Assembly: GCF_029227915.1 (NCBI RefSeq)
Contig: NC_079878.1
Coordinates: 8,618,001 to 8,682,000 of the forward strand
Direction of reading: 5' to 3'
Length of the DNA: 64,000 nt
Source of the DNA: Hydractinia symbiolongicarpus
Lineage: Eukaryota > Cnidaria > Hydrozoa > Anthoathecata > Hydractiniidae
The position numbers and the translations under genes are program-made. Under the pieces are notes generated by a model that was not told where the DNA came from, did not search any database, and saw nothing but the letters and a program-made list of their open reading frames with translations. Positions 1-11,520 of this stretch are shown in pieces (position 1 is the stretch's first letter; every line of letters starts with the position of its first letter).

Positions 1-2719
1 TTACTCGTGCCCAGACTGCGCTGTATGGGGCAAGTGTAATTAGTTATTACACTCCTCCGTCAATAATAGAAAGTCTTTACAGAGAGAAAGAAGAGTGATT
101 ATGAGTAAATATATGGTCAAACATTGCGTTGGCCACTTTAATTGTGCTTTTCAACATTAGGAGAAATTCCTAAATGCTCACATGCGAGCTCTGAATAGGC
201 GTTTAATTTTGTCATAAAAAGTGACATTGTAGTCATTACACTTAAAACGGTAAATAAGGCGTGAGCGAAACAGCTAGTTTTTTGCAAACACTTTCTGAAC
301 TGCGAAGAAATCATTCCAAAATATGATAAAATGGTACTTAAGTTTGGGAACTTCAATACAAAAAAACTTAAATTCGAAACATAAATAATAACAACGATAA
401 AGAAGCATAAAAAAAATAAAAAAACGAGTGTGTATTTTGCAGACCGCAGCTTATTTCAGCGCCAAAAAAACATTATGCATCTATTATTGAAAAAGACCAT
501 TCAATAAGTAGCAAGTCATAAAAATTTTTTTTTTCATTACAAGTTCGTTTTTATTGCTCCAATAACATGGGTATAATTTCTTGTGGTCTGGTTATTAAAC
601 TATTTTATTCAGAATGCTAAAGGATGTGACGAAAGTCTTATTTGTGCTGTTCAGCCCTACTAAAAAATGTTTCATTCTGGCAAAACATGTGCGAAATACC
701 TTAATATTATTGATTGGCGGAAATTAATTTTGGCAAAACGCATTTTTAGACTTTGCGAAACTTGGTCTAAACTTAACCAACTTAAAGTAATTCATGTAAA
801 AACAGAAAAAAGAAAAAAATTGCGAACAAACCTTCAAAGAATCCATCTCTTTCTTGATCCTCTTTTCATCTGCAATCGATTAGACTATAAATAAAAGCAA
901 TTTCCTATGTTCGTTTGAAAATAAACAAAATCACGAAATATGGGCTGTGTAATTGTTATGTCAATAAGGTTGCTAAGGGTGTTATTATTTATGACTTCGC
1001 TAAGTTAAACAAGAAATCAGGTCGGTTTATTATCACACATAACGAAAAACATTTCAGTCTTTACGTCCCTTCAAAGAATATGTCGATATGATCTTGATCC
1101 AGATATTATTAAAAAAATAATAAGCTGCGTAATGAGAATGCAGTGCACAAGGTCTTCGTCTAAATTTCTGCAAACATTCTTAACACTTCGGACAAAAGTT
1201 TTTCTCAAAAATACACAGTTTTGTAGGCAAGCTTTATCCTCTGTGCGTGACTGAGAGCGTATTTTAAAATAATATGCAGAAAGAGGAGGAGTCCATTCGT
1301 GCTCCGCGCGGTGGACGTTACCCTTACCAATGGTATATAAATTAAATACCCTTCGGTTTGCCGTTATGTGTTATATGTTTTGTTAAGTATTGTTTTAAAC
1401 GTCCTCTGTGTATTATGTAATTGTTGAAAATTATATTTAAAAATCTTGTAAGATAATTGTAATAATTTACGTTGATAATGTCTTCTAGTAACAAGATGAA
1501 ATATCCGTTAAAATAAAAACAATGTTATCATCAATTAAATTTCTTGTATTTATTTTAATTGTGAACTCATATCCCCGAATTAATATATTTAATATGCAGA
1601 GAGAACCAAAACTAAATAGGAGTTTTGCTTTTGTAAGAGCGCATGTGAAAAAAACAATAAAAAAAAAAACTTTAGCTATATTTTTCAAAAATTTAAAACT
1701 GTATATGTTAATACAACATTATCCAGATAAATATATAGTGAAATACACATTATAGTGAAAATTTGTTTGTTTGTTTCTTTGCTTTGCTGAAAAGAAAAAT
1801 TAAAGATTTCCCTGCATAAAGTCTCCAAATTCTAGCTAGCTATGAACTCTACAAGCAGAAAGAAATATTACGTATTTTGACATAAAAACACTCCAACATA
1901 GCGTCCTTTCAAGTCATCCTAAAATTGTTGATTTTTGATTTTAAAAATATTTTTTCACTTCACTTCAATTTTTGCTTTAAAAAATTTAGCAACAACAGTG
2001 CCTTTCTTCATCTTAACTGGGAGACAAGCTGCAATAAAAACAGCTAAAGATATCTTAAAGTTATATATCAGAAAAAAAATAGTAGAGAATTTTTAATCCA
2101 GTGAAGTGAGCAATAACAATGACTCTAATCCAGTGATAATAAAACTTTTCTAAAGACCGCCGCTGATGCTATAACGAAAGGCTAAACCAACATATCACAC
2201 TTCTCCGTACGTGTGATATGATAAAGAAGACTTCTAACTAACATATGATTTTTATATCTCTTTTATATTGTCAACATCAATGGAAAAATGGAAAGTACGA
2301 AACGAAACAACACTTAATAGACAATAAGAATAAAGTAAAAGAAAGACTGTGGAGAAAAACACGACACAATCTATACTTATTGTAGTAAACATAAGAAACA
2401 CATACACCCTTAAACTTTCGAGGGCAGTTGCTAATGTACCTGGTTCAAGGACAATGTTTTACACTGCCTGCTTAGCCACGTGTAGCATAACACTGTAATA
2501 ACGATTATTGTTGCTGTTGCCGCGATATCAAATGCCACGTTTAAGGGTGATGTTTGTGTTCTCTTTGGTTTAAATGAGGCCGAATAAAGGGCGATTTTCA
2601 CGAAGCACATTGGACAGCAAATTTGCTGGTTAAATATATCTGCGCATGCGCAGTTTTATCTGCTTTGACTTTGCTTCGAAAAATTCGCTTCGCCAAAAAG
2701 TAGAAACAGTTCCTACGGT
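1..2719. other. AT-rich stretch without recognisable gene
   Basis: No open frame here shows a recognisable domain or a convincing exon series. The longest frames (about 70-80 codons at 667-894 and 1522-1755) are Lys/Phe/Asn-rich, as expected of random AT-rich sequence. A 10-bp inverted repeat (CATATCACAC / GTGTGATATG) lies near 2193-2221. A short sequence around 1295-1315 resembles one at 31950-31970 and may belong to a dispersed repeat. Confidence 0.5.
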
Positions 2720-2727
2720 TTAGCAGA

Positions 2728-3043
2728 TGTCGGAGACGAACCGAAGGTCGGAATTTGACACTGAGCAGTAAATAGATTCCGATGGCTCAAGTCTACTCCA
2801 AAATCGGGAAAACAGAAATGCAAAAGCTAATATAATAACTATAGCACGATAGGAGACAAGATAAGGTATGACGACACACCCGTTAAAGATTTCGAGTATA
2901 GTTTTCTGTCTCTTGCACAGAAAGAACGACTGATTGCGATAAGAGTTATAAACGAACTGCCACAAGAAGGCCGAAGGCGCGAGAAACGTGGGGAAGACTG
3001 GGGACTAACAGAAGCGAATCTAAAAACTAAAGAAAACCTAACA
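2728..3043 (-). repeat. 3' LTR of BEL element
   Basis: The block from 2908 to 3043 repeats almost perfectly at 14370-14501, with small indels. On the minus strand the LTR starts TGTTAGG directly after a G-rich polypurine tract (GACGGGGGAGGA, minus strand, about 3055-3044). The outer part (2728-2907) has no good match in the right copy, so the two LTRs differ in length (about 316 versus 171 bp). Confidence 0.7.
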
Positions 3044-3152
3044 TCCTCCCCCGTCAGGCAAAAGTAAGAAGCCTAAAATAAACCGTAAAGCATAAAAGAA
3101 CCTATAAACTATAAAATAAAATAAAAAGTTTAAAATAAATGTCCACAAATAT

Positions 3153-4009
3153 TTACATGTTCTTGACCCTTGGAATGTTTGCATCGTCAACAAAGGAAAC
3201 ATCTTTCACTCGGATGGTTTCACCACTTCTGCAATTCGCGTAGATTTTAGAGATATCAACAGATTTTTCGATCGTATAAGCTTGTGTGTTTAAATTCCTA
3301 ACAAACAGTAAGTGATTTGGAGTCAACACTTCGACTCCTGGTTCGTCGTATAAAAATGTTAATGGACGATTGTTGATTACCACTTCGATTTCCTTGACAA
3401 TTGTTAACAATTGCTCGTAATCAGCATTTTTATTTTGCAAATATTTTTTAAGACATCTCTTAGTTGATCGCATCATTCTCTCAAACATCCCACCCCACCA
3501 CGGGGCCGCTGGCAAGTTGCAACGCAGTGATGGTCGCGAGGTAGCAAAATCGGAAATTTAGCGTTGTAGGAAATCGGTGCATTTTTCAGTCGTCCCTTAC
3601 ATCTATAGATATTATCCTCGTCTTTGAATACACGTAGATCTCGTGACAGTTGGTCAAAATTCGTTTGTTGCACCAGGGACTGTTGCGTATACCGGATCCA
3701 TAATCGTTCAGCGTAGGCGAATTCATCGTTAGTGATGGTTAAGGAGAGTTGGCGATCCTCTTTCTTCTTCTTGATATTGTCAATAAATCGAAGTGCGTAG
3801 GCGGTGACACGAATCAGTCTTCTAAAAGAAATAAACTTAACAACATTTAAGCTATACAGTTCAATTGGGCTTACCTTCGTAGTATGACTTACTAAATGGA
3901 GTACCCCTGTCGAAGAATCACTAGAATCTCTACAAACCAAATCAATATCACTACATCCAACAACACGACCAACTTCAAACCCGCGAAAATCAACATCAGC
4001 ATTTGACAA
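3153..4009 (-). pseudogene. BEL/Pao integrase region with deleted catalytic core
   Basis: The upstream part (4009-3520) encodes the N-terminal H2C2-type region of a Pao integrase and ends near LLPRDHH. The next recognisable sequence (3515-3153) already holds the C-terminal catalytic-Glu neighbourhood (APWWGGMFERMMRS) and the following NNRPLT and LTPNHLL motifs. The intervening rve core carrying the first two catalytic Asp residues is missing, and the two parts lie in different frames. The usual spacing between these landmarks in the family is over 100 residues, so this is an internal deletion. Confidence 0.75.
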
Positions 4010-4027
4010 AAAAACAGGACCACCGAC

Positions 4028-4600
4028 TCACAAATTACTGTCCTTCAACTCTGACAACAAACAACCTCTTGAGATGATATCTGCAGGGTTTTCAGTGGAC
4101 GTAACATGATACCAAGAGGAGATAAAATCCACTTGGCGAATTTTATCAACATGGCGCTGAATATATGGCTCATAACGCTTTTGGTGATTTGTGATCCACG
4201 ACAAAGCAATCGTTGAGTCGGACCAACAGTAAACTTTAGATATCGGTAGAAGCGATGACAAGTGATTAAAAATAACATCGATGTGGGTACTTAATAACCA
4301 GCATGCTTGTAACTCGAGACGAGGTATGGTTGCTACCAATATGACACGACAATGACCCAACGCAACAATCAAACGCAAGTATGTGCAACAACCGTAACCC
4401 TTCTGGTTGGCATCACAAAATCCATGGAGTTCACCCAAATTTCGAAAATCACCATACCATCTTGAGACACACACCTCCAAACTACCCCTCATATCCTTAA
4501 TAATGGCTTCCCATTCAACCAACAAGTCTGCCGACAACCTGTCCTCCCACGAAAGTTTAGCTAAACAAACACGTTGAAACAAGACCTTCAGACGAAGTAT
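4028..4600 (-). pseudogene. BEL/Pao RNase H-like and Pao peptidase region
   Basis: The frame on the minus strand shows the Pao-family signature ELHGFCDANQKGYG, followed by VYCWSDSTIALSWI and ENPADIISRG, the canonical motifs of the RNase H-like region of BEL/Pao pol. It lies between the RT and integrase remnants in the expected order. A frame break separates it from the RT above and the integrase below. Confidence 0.8.
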
Positions 4601-4747
4601 AACTGGATTAGCTAATGATGCCTAGTGGATCGTATATCGATGCTGTATATCGTAATAATTCTCTCTTGGTTGGTATGCTGGACACTGAAGATAAAAGCTC
4701 CTCCATAGAGAAGTTTATAATGTCGGTATCTTTGTGCCAGGTCAATC

Positions 4748-5667
4748 CTAACACTTTCGTAACATGTTTGGATATGATCGATTGTTAACCATAAACTCTA
4801 AAGATTTGGAATTTGATTCAAATTTGCGTAAATGAAATGACGCCCCGGCCAATCTTGATTTGCATGTGTTGAAAAATTTATAAGCTTGACTATCGTTATC
4901 TGCATCACTAGTTAAATCATCCACGTGTAACGATTTCAAAAACGATAAAACAAAATCCGAGTCAGAATTATCGTACGAATGAGCGTGAATAATCAGAGTG
5001 CTCGATATTAAAAACAGCGACGATGTTAATCCGAAAGATAAACGACAATTGCGATAGCTGAAAAGTTTAGCGTCCATGATGTTACTCGGAGTTACACTGT
5101 CAATATCTTCAAAATAAATGAATCTAACGAACTCGCGAAATTCTGAGTCCAACTCAATCTGTATAAAGGCCTTTTCGATGTCGGCGATAAAAGCAATTCT
5201 TTCGGCTCGAAAATGCAATAAAACTCCCGGCAGCGGCTCAGCCAAAGTAGGTCCTGCATGAAGACATTCGTTAAGAGATGATCGGTATGTTCTAGCGCTA
5301 GCGTCAAAAACGATCCTTACTTTAGTCGTTGTTTTGTCCTCGCGTACAACCGGACGACGGGGTAAATAATACGCTTTTTGCCAAGGAAGTTCTGTACCAA
5401 TTTTTTTAATGATATTCTTATCGAGTTGTTCCTTTAGTATCGAGTTGTATTACTTAAAGGAGAATCATTTTTAGCTAGGTTATCTCTGAAACGAAAATAT
5501 CGATTCAAACAAAGTGCATAATAATCCGAAAGAACTTCGTACTCATACTCTTTTTTAAATGGAAGCTTCACTTTATAACGACTTGTATGCTGATCAAAGG
5601 TTATAGATTTGTTAAAATCGGCTACATCAAATGAGTGTTCTATTTTCGACTCTTCAAGCGGAAACAC
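4748..5667 (-). pseudogene. BEL/Pao reverse transcriptase, degenerate
   Basis: The pieces in order on the minus strand are the pre-RT linker (5667-5434), a KVRIVFDASAR-type motif around 5310-5280, RT motif A (IADIEKAFIQIELD, about 5200-5160), a fingers/palm segment (LSFGLTSS), and the catalytic motif with HVDDL in place of the usual YVDDL near 4925. Frame changes near 5430, 5300-5245 and 4748 break the reading frame. The Tyr-to-His change in the catalytic box also argues for loss of activity. Confidence 0.75.
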
Positions 5668-5699
5668 ATGTTCAAAATCAGAAGCTAGTGCATTAGTCG

Positions 5700-6205
5700 A
5701 GTCGTTACGTTCACTTTGTATAGGGTCCGCTTAAAACATAACCAAACTTGCTTTTAATAGCGATTGGACCTTGCTCTCCTCTAACAACTTCATTTTCTAT
5801 AAACGACCAATAAAAATCAGCGCCAATGAGTATATCAATACCTAAAGTGAGATTGTTCGGATTGTCAACCGTAAAATTTCGAGCAACGTCGATATTTTGA
5901 GAAGAAACTGGTGCGCATATATCCTTTACAAAACAGGTTATGTCGACTTCGAAATTTAACAGAAGTTTTTAAACGCAGGGTAACCTTTTCAGCGTTTTTT
6001 GAGAATTCTTTTTACCAAAAACTTGTATCGAGATGTTATCTTCGCCAATAGGACGCAATTGTAACCATGATTTCAATGCAGGTGTAATATAAGAAAGTTG
6101 AGAACAGCTATCAAATAGTATTCTTGCTGATTTCGAAATGTTTTGTGCAGAAGCAGCGGCGTAGCCAACGTCAGTCAGACTCTGCGATCGACCTGACCTA
6201 CTTTT
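5700..6205 (-). pseudogene. BEL/Pao aspartic protease region
   Basis: The minus-strand frame contains ILFDSCSQLSYIT, the Pao-type retropepsin motif (DSGSQ in most relatives, here DSCSQ), followed by a WLQLRPIGED segment. It sits just upstream of the RT in the usual pol order. The frame is interrupted near 5970. The sequence homologous to BEL stops around 6205-6240, where inserted DNA begins. Confidence 0.65.
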
Positions 6206-6211
6206 TTCATT

Positions 6212-7951
6212 TTAACACGTCGTTTTTTCTACGGCCACCGCCAACACATGGATGGGCACACTAATTGTGCATCCCGCACAAATCTTTTCCCGGGCGGCGC
6301 ACACAAGCTTCGCGCTTGGTACGTCGTTTTCGCAGGATTTAGCAGTATCCACTTTGTTTTGCAGGCTGAGGTGTTGAATCTCTACTTTGTTTGTTTCGCA
6401 GATAGTCTTTTTCGCAGGATTACCTGCGAAAATTATGCCTATGTACGGTCTTGTGTCTTCCATTTATGGTCATTTTGGACTCATCCTATTGGCTAGTAAA
6501 TTTCGCAGAGAGGTTAAAAATTCGCTCCATATATGGCTATAGAACATACGCAAGAAAGTAAAAAAAAAAAAAAAAAAAAACAAGGCTAGCGAAGTTGTGA
6601 AGGTGAAGAAAGCATGAAGTTGCTGTCAAACGTGGATCCGTACAACTTTCATAGAGCTTCATGAAAATTCTCTACACTCGAACCATCCAATTTTTGTATC
6701 TGTATGTAAATATTCAGATTTGTTTTCCTGTGTAGAAAGCACTTTCAAGTTTTTAGTTAGCTAGCTGTTCATCCTCTTCTGTAACTCTGTGTAGACAGCA
6801 GATATTGTAGCTATACAGAATAAAGCTATTCTTATAAGCCTTTATAACAGTTTAAGAGAAATATTTTAACTTTTTATACTGATTGTGGTCAGCTATGATT
6901 CAAGACGGTTTTAAATCAGAAGATTTTTCCTCTTCTGCCTTCAAATAAAAATTTACAACCAGTATCTATTTTATTTTGCGATAATGACAAACATTCTGGG
7001 CTAATAACCTAATCCCTTCAGTTTCTTTAAGTTTGGGTAAAGCTATTTAAAGCGTTCTGCTCAATATTTTAAGCTAGGTTGTCATATGTTATGACAACAA
7101 AGCAAAAGAAAAGAAAAAGGAAACGTGTGTATCGTCTCGAAGTTGTTCCTTTTGCATTAGCCAAAACTTTAGTTAATCAATGTGGTACTTCTAGCACTAA
7201 TGACGAGACTTCCTTCCTTTGTAAAAAGCAAACCTTTAACTTTTAATCTTTTTCGTCAAAGGGATTTCTAAATCGAAACCTATTAAACCTAAACAAGTTT
7301 TATCTGCAGAGCATTGGTAGATTTATTTCCTTCAGGGTTTTTTTAACGGTATTGGGAAATATAATGTAGCACTCACTACCACAAGCTCTACACTTCTGAT
7401 TACAATTATTCTTCCCATTGTAATATCCGAGAGGACGTGTAAAGGTTTATTCATTGTAGTGAAGGGTCTCAGGTTTGTCTTTTTCAAAGGTCATTTTAAA
7501 AACCTTATAAACTTTTTCTTGATATATATACAGAATTGATAAGGTCAATGTTATGGCGATGCTGGCAATGTATCTGTTAAAATTATTAGTTGTCTTGCTA
7601 ACATTTTAAAGCAAAACAGATTAGCTTTATACATATCCTTGTTCTTCTCATTGCTTAAATTTAGTTGTCTGTAATTCATGCTTTGTTCTGAAACATGATG
7701 AATCGAATCAAACGTAACATATTTTTACACATTTTCCAAAAGTAGTTTAAAATTTTTATGCAAGAATGTTCTTCACTTAATGTTTACTTTAATGTTTGTA
7801 ACACGATGTGTGGAACGTATTATTAACACGAGGGTTTTTAATGAATTGTATGAAGGCTTTTTGTCCATGGTTCCATTTAATTATATTTTTGAATTTTTTA
7901 TTATATTTGTGAAGAAAGAAGATTTTGATTTGGTTATTTTTTGATGACCTC
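6212..7951. other. Inserted or unidentified DNA inside the BEL gag-pol junction
   Basis: This stretch separates BEL protease from the Ginger-like element and has no BEL domain. Bases 6212-6520 hold repeated TTCGCAG/CTGCGAAA words in both orientations, suggesting a small decayed inverted-repeat transposon. A minus-strand frame of about 80 codons here is Cys-rich but unrecognised. A run of about 20 A at 6561-6580 could mark a retroposon tail. From 6600 to 7951 I see nothing recognisable. Confidence 0.4.
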
Positions 7952-8166
7952 TGTTATGCCCCACTTTGTAATAATTGCCCCACTTTGTAATATCTGCCCC
8001 ACTTTGTAATTATCTTGCCCCACTTTGTAATACCTGCCCCACTTTGTAATAACTTTTGCCCCACTTTGTAATTTCTAAGCTGGCTCACTTTGTAATTCAT
8101 CGTTGCCCCACTTTGTAATTTTCTGAGCTGCCCCACTTTGTAATAATGTCTTGCCCCACTTTGTAA
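7952..8166 (+). repeat. Left terminal inverted repeat: 10-unit GCCCCACTTTGTAAT array
   Basis: Ten direct copies of GCCCCACTTTGTAAT (the seventh reads GGCTCACTTTGTAAT) lie 17-24 bp apart, starting with the terminal TGTTAT. Units 1-6 and 10 match the seven units of the right end including spacers. Units 7-9 are an extra block found only here. The regular iteration suggests multiple transposase-binding sites. An open frame across the array on the minus strand is only an effect of the repeat. Confidence 0.85.
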
Positions 8167-8804
8167 TTTTTGGTTTATTTTGCTCATCAATAGCCTTTCA
8201 GACGCTCCCATAGAAAAAAGGAGGTTGCGCGATATAAATTCAAAACGAAGCACACTGAAAGGGTACTCAAATTGGAAGTTAGTAAAAATGATAAAGTGAA
8301 TATATGCTTGCAGGTACATTGTACACGTGATAAAGTATTTAAAATATTATAGCTGCAGTTGGATTTTTTTTGGAAAAAAGAAAACTCAGAAAACAAGTAA
8401 AAGTAAAAAAGTAAAAAATGAGTAAAAGTGTTATGTTTTTTTGTATTTGTATTTTCGAAAATTTTATCATCACCAGCTAGTATTCTCTCATGAGTTCTGC
8501 AGCGCCGCGCGTCACCATTATTATCAAGGTGTGAAAACAATGAAATAACTTCTGAATAATAATCATCAAGCTGTTGTGAGTTTTGATAAAGTTAGTTGTG
8601 TTGTAGCAGGTTATAGAAAGGTTTATAGCATATTATTAGCATAAAAGATAATTTATTACTTACATCAAATAAACTTGGTTTTTTGGACAAGACTGGATAG
8701 GATAAGATTTTGGACATCGGCATATACTTAATTTAACGGATTTTGATTTTAGGAATAGTTTTTGGACCAGACATGTTTCGCAAATTTCTTATTTTCATTT
8801 TGTT

Positions 8805-10312
8805 ATGGAAATTAAGGATCGTATTGTTGTTAAGTTACATTCATCCAATGCGAGAAGACGAGTATGAGATAATAGCGGAGTTGATAATGACGATGGACAA
8901 TCCATAATCCCAGTGAAAGACAGGACTGCTACTCACAGAAGCGCGTACATCAAATACTGGAGATTAAAAAATGATCTAAAAATAGATTCGAATGGATTAA
9001 TTTTTTTTCAAGGTAAACGAGTTTTGAAAAAAAGTGAATTAAATAAAGTGGTAGCGAAAACATTCAAAAAAAGTAAATCCGCTGGATATAAAAAACTAAG
9101 GAACAGAGCTGCGAACGGATATGCGGGAATCAGTGGCAGAAAAATTCTCAGTATAACATCAAATGATGCTGAGTTTAAAAAATTTACTGTGAAATTCAGC
9201 AACAAAGCAGTTCCTAAACCAGTCACTGCAAATGAGGTAGGTTCTATTCATACTGTATTAAATGTAAAGGCATGGGGAAGAAAACCTCGCCTTCTAGTTT
9301 ATTTGTGACGTTGGGTCCCCCTTTCTTATCATCAAAACTTAAGAAGACTGTGATCAAGGTTGCTGAATTGATTTACATAATTGTGAAATGACGTTACTTT
9401 GTATTTTTGTATTACCTTTATCGTTATCGACAGTTGACTTGTGTTAATTGTAGATAATGAGACAATTTAAAAAAAATATTGTTTGCTTTTCAGGGTCATC
9501 ATATCCATCAAATCGATCTGGTCGACATGAAAAATATGCAAGTTGAATATCAAAGAAAAACGTATCGTTATGTACTGTCCTTACTCGATGTCTTTTCTGG
9601 CTTTCACTGGTTAGTACAACTGACTTCAAAACATGCAAGCAAGGTTAGAATGGAGCTTGAGAAAATTTACAATTTACATGGGACCCCTAGTATTTTACAA
9701 AGTGACCAGGGTAAAGAGTTTTATGGATCAGTTCAAAGGTATTGTCAGAGGAAAAAAATTAAAATGATTAAAAGCAGACCTTACCACCCTCAATCACAAG
9801 GGAAAGTAGAAAGATCGCATAGAACTTTACGAAAAAAGATATCATACGATCTCATAAGTCAAGGTCGTGTTGGTGTAAACTGGGTAGAAAACCTTTCAAA
9901 ATATGCAAAATGCTTAAATAACGACAAGCGAGAGGAACTTGGATGGAAGTCAGCATTCGAGGTATATTATGGACGGAAATCAAATTCTAAAACGAAAACA
10001 GCGTATCGAAAAGACCAGGGATAAGGTGAAAGCAAACAACAAGAGAATTGGTGATAGAACTGTAGCTTACACTTTCGTAAAAGAAATAAGTGTTAACAGT
10101 ATGATATCGGCGATGAAGTGTTGGTCAGACATGGAGAAAAACGAAAAGGTAAAAAAGCACCCAAGCATCGATTAGTTCTGCATGGAAAAGTGTTGAAGGT
10201 GGGTAAATACAAAAATAGGTATTTTGTGGAATTTAAATCACCAAAGACTGACAGGAAAGAGGCCGAATGATTTCTGGTGGAGGACATTGCAGATTTCAAG
10301 AAATGTCATAAA
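8805..10312 (+). pseudogene. Ginger-like integrase/transposase, intron-containing, decayed
   Basis: Exon 1 (frame open 8868-9236, with an in-frame ATG at 8805 followed by TGA at 8865) encodes a basic region ending in a GYAGISGRKIL-type segment typical of the zone before the integrase core. A GT-AG intron at 9237-9493 keeps phase 0. Exon 2 starts GHHIHQIDLVDM, with the first catalytic Asp; the second is in ILQSDQGKEF and the Glu is in QGKVERSHRTL, so DDE is intact. A stop at 10022 and two local frame changes follow, then an SH3-like tail (YDIGDEVLVRHG, from 10100). This tail carries a TGA at 10268 where Trp is expected and a TAA at 10349. Confidence 0.7.
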
Positions 10313-10351
10313 CGGAAGAAAAATGGAAAAAAGTCTGAAGCAACTTCATAA

Positions 10352-11010
10352 GGAACAACAAAAATTATATCAAAAGAATTTGTTAGTACCACTTACAAAG
10401 CAAGATCGTTTGATGTTTTTCAAGATCAAGGGTATTCCGTTTCATACGACCCCCTTGGTGATGAAAATTGCCAATTTAGTGCTATAGCGCATGCGCTGAC
10501 TCTATATGGAATTTTCAGATCTGCCCAAACAGTTAGAGCCGAAATTACGAGGTTTTTAGAGGAAAATTCCTATGATAGTGAAGGGTGGCCACTCGAAATG
10601 TACGTTGAGAAGCCGTTTAGTGAATATTTAAACAGAATGTTTCAAATGGGACATATAGTGATGAGCTAACGTTAAGAACTGCCTCTGAGCTATATAACAT
10701 CGAAATAACGCTTATCTCAACCCTGGGATCTGAAGCTCAAGTTACCATAACACTAACAGACTTTTGCCCTTTTAGTAAAATAACATTAGGACATTTTGCC
10801 GAAGAATGTGGAGAACACTATGTTGTCTTGAGTGAAAATGAAAAATGGACAGTTAAAGGTGGTGAAGAGGATAATAAAACATTTGAAAGGAGAGAAGAGG
10901 TTAATAAAGCGTTAGAAAACAGGGAAGAGGAAAATGAGACAGATGAAGGTAGCGAAGGAGGGACTGTTACTTTAGGTAAGAAAGTATCGAAACTCCTTTG
11001 TGTTCAATAA
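10352..11010 (+). pseudogene. OTU-family cysteine protease cargo of the Ginger-like element
   Basis: In frame with the integrase tail, after the TAA at 10349, the sequence encodes a classic OTU opening: GDENCQFSAIAHAL, with the catalytic Cys after Asp-Glu-Asn near 10468. A single-base shift near 10650 moves the frame. The domain continues to the catalytic-His segment GEHYVVLSEN near 10816 and an acidic Glu/Lys-rich tail. OTU proteases cleave ubiquitin chains in other contexts; here the substrate is unknown. Cys and His are both preserved although the frame is broken. A possible splice donor (TTTAG|GTAAGA) lies near 10975. Confidence 0.7.
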
Positions 11011-11285
11011 AATCTTATCAGTCACTGTGCTTTACCTATAAAGTGAAAAGAATGGTAAATAGTCTTATTTTCCATATTTTAAAATTCAATTCTGAGTTTA
11101 TTCAACTTAACTTTTGGTATAATCCACAACGCGACACAAGAAAGCCTATGAGTCTCAGACATTCAATTAGAAGTCCGAGCTTATCTTACTGGACACGGGA
11201 AAGGTAAGCACATTCGTTATTGTATCATTTTGTATTGTTATCCTGTAACAAAAACAATAGCATATATATTTTATTTAAACTTTAG

Positions 11286-11520
11286 TTCGCAATTTCAACT
11301 TCGATGATTTGCCACCAGAAATTATAGAAACAATCTTAATGTTAGTATTGCAATGCAGCGATTACAATTGGCCCCTCGCATATTGTTGCCACTTATGCAC
11401 ACTTGCGAAACGTATGTAAATTTTGGAGAATTGTTTGTGATTCCGAAAAATTACGCAAATTTTTGCCAAGAGTTTACGTACCGTATAAAAAGATCCTTCC
11501 ACAAAAAAAGCTAGAATAGC
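11286..11520 (+). pseudogene. F-box-like segment, probable last exon region of the Ginger-like element
   Basis: After a good 3' splice signal (AAACTTTAG, ending 11285) one frame reads FDDLPPEIIETILMLV, the N-terminal half of an F-box-like motif. A one-base frame change around 11340-11375 leads into TYAHLRNVCKFWRIVCDSEK and KFLPRVYV, the C-terminal half, with the VC-x-x-W core typical of F-boxes. The frame stops at 11517. A Cys/His-containing stretch in yet another frame follows (about 11535-11700). The recognition rests on motif shape only. F-boxes recruit substrates to SCF ubiquitin ligases. Confidence 0.5.

Noticed and set aside
7954-8319. 121-codon minus-strand frame with KLQSGA / YYKVGQ repeats
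   Set aside because: It is a translation of the terminal 15-mer array of the Ginger-like element; the same peptide appears at the other end (12168-12419).
9008-9226. Minus-strand frame in the Ginger-like element
   Set aside because: It is a shadow of the integrase N-terminal exon on the plus strand.
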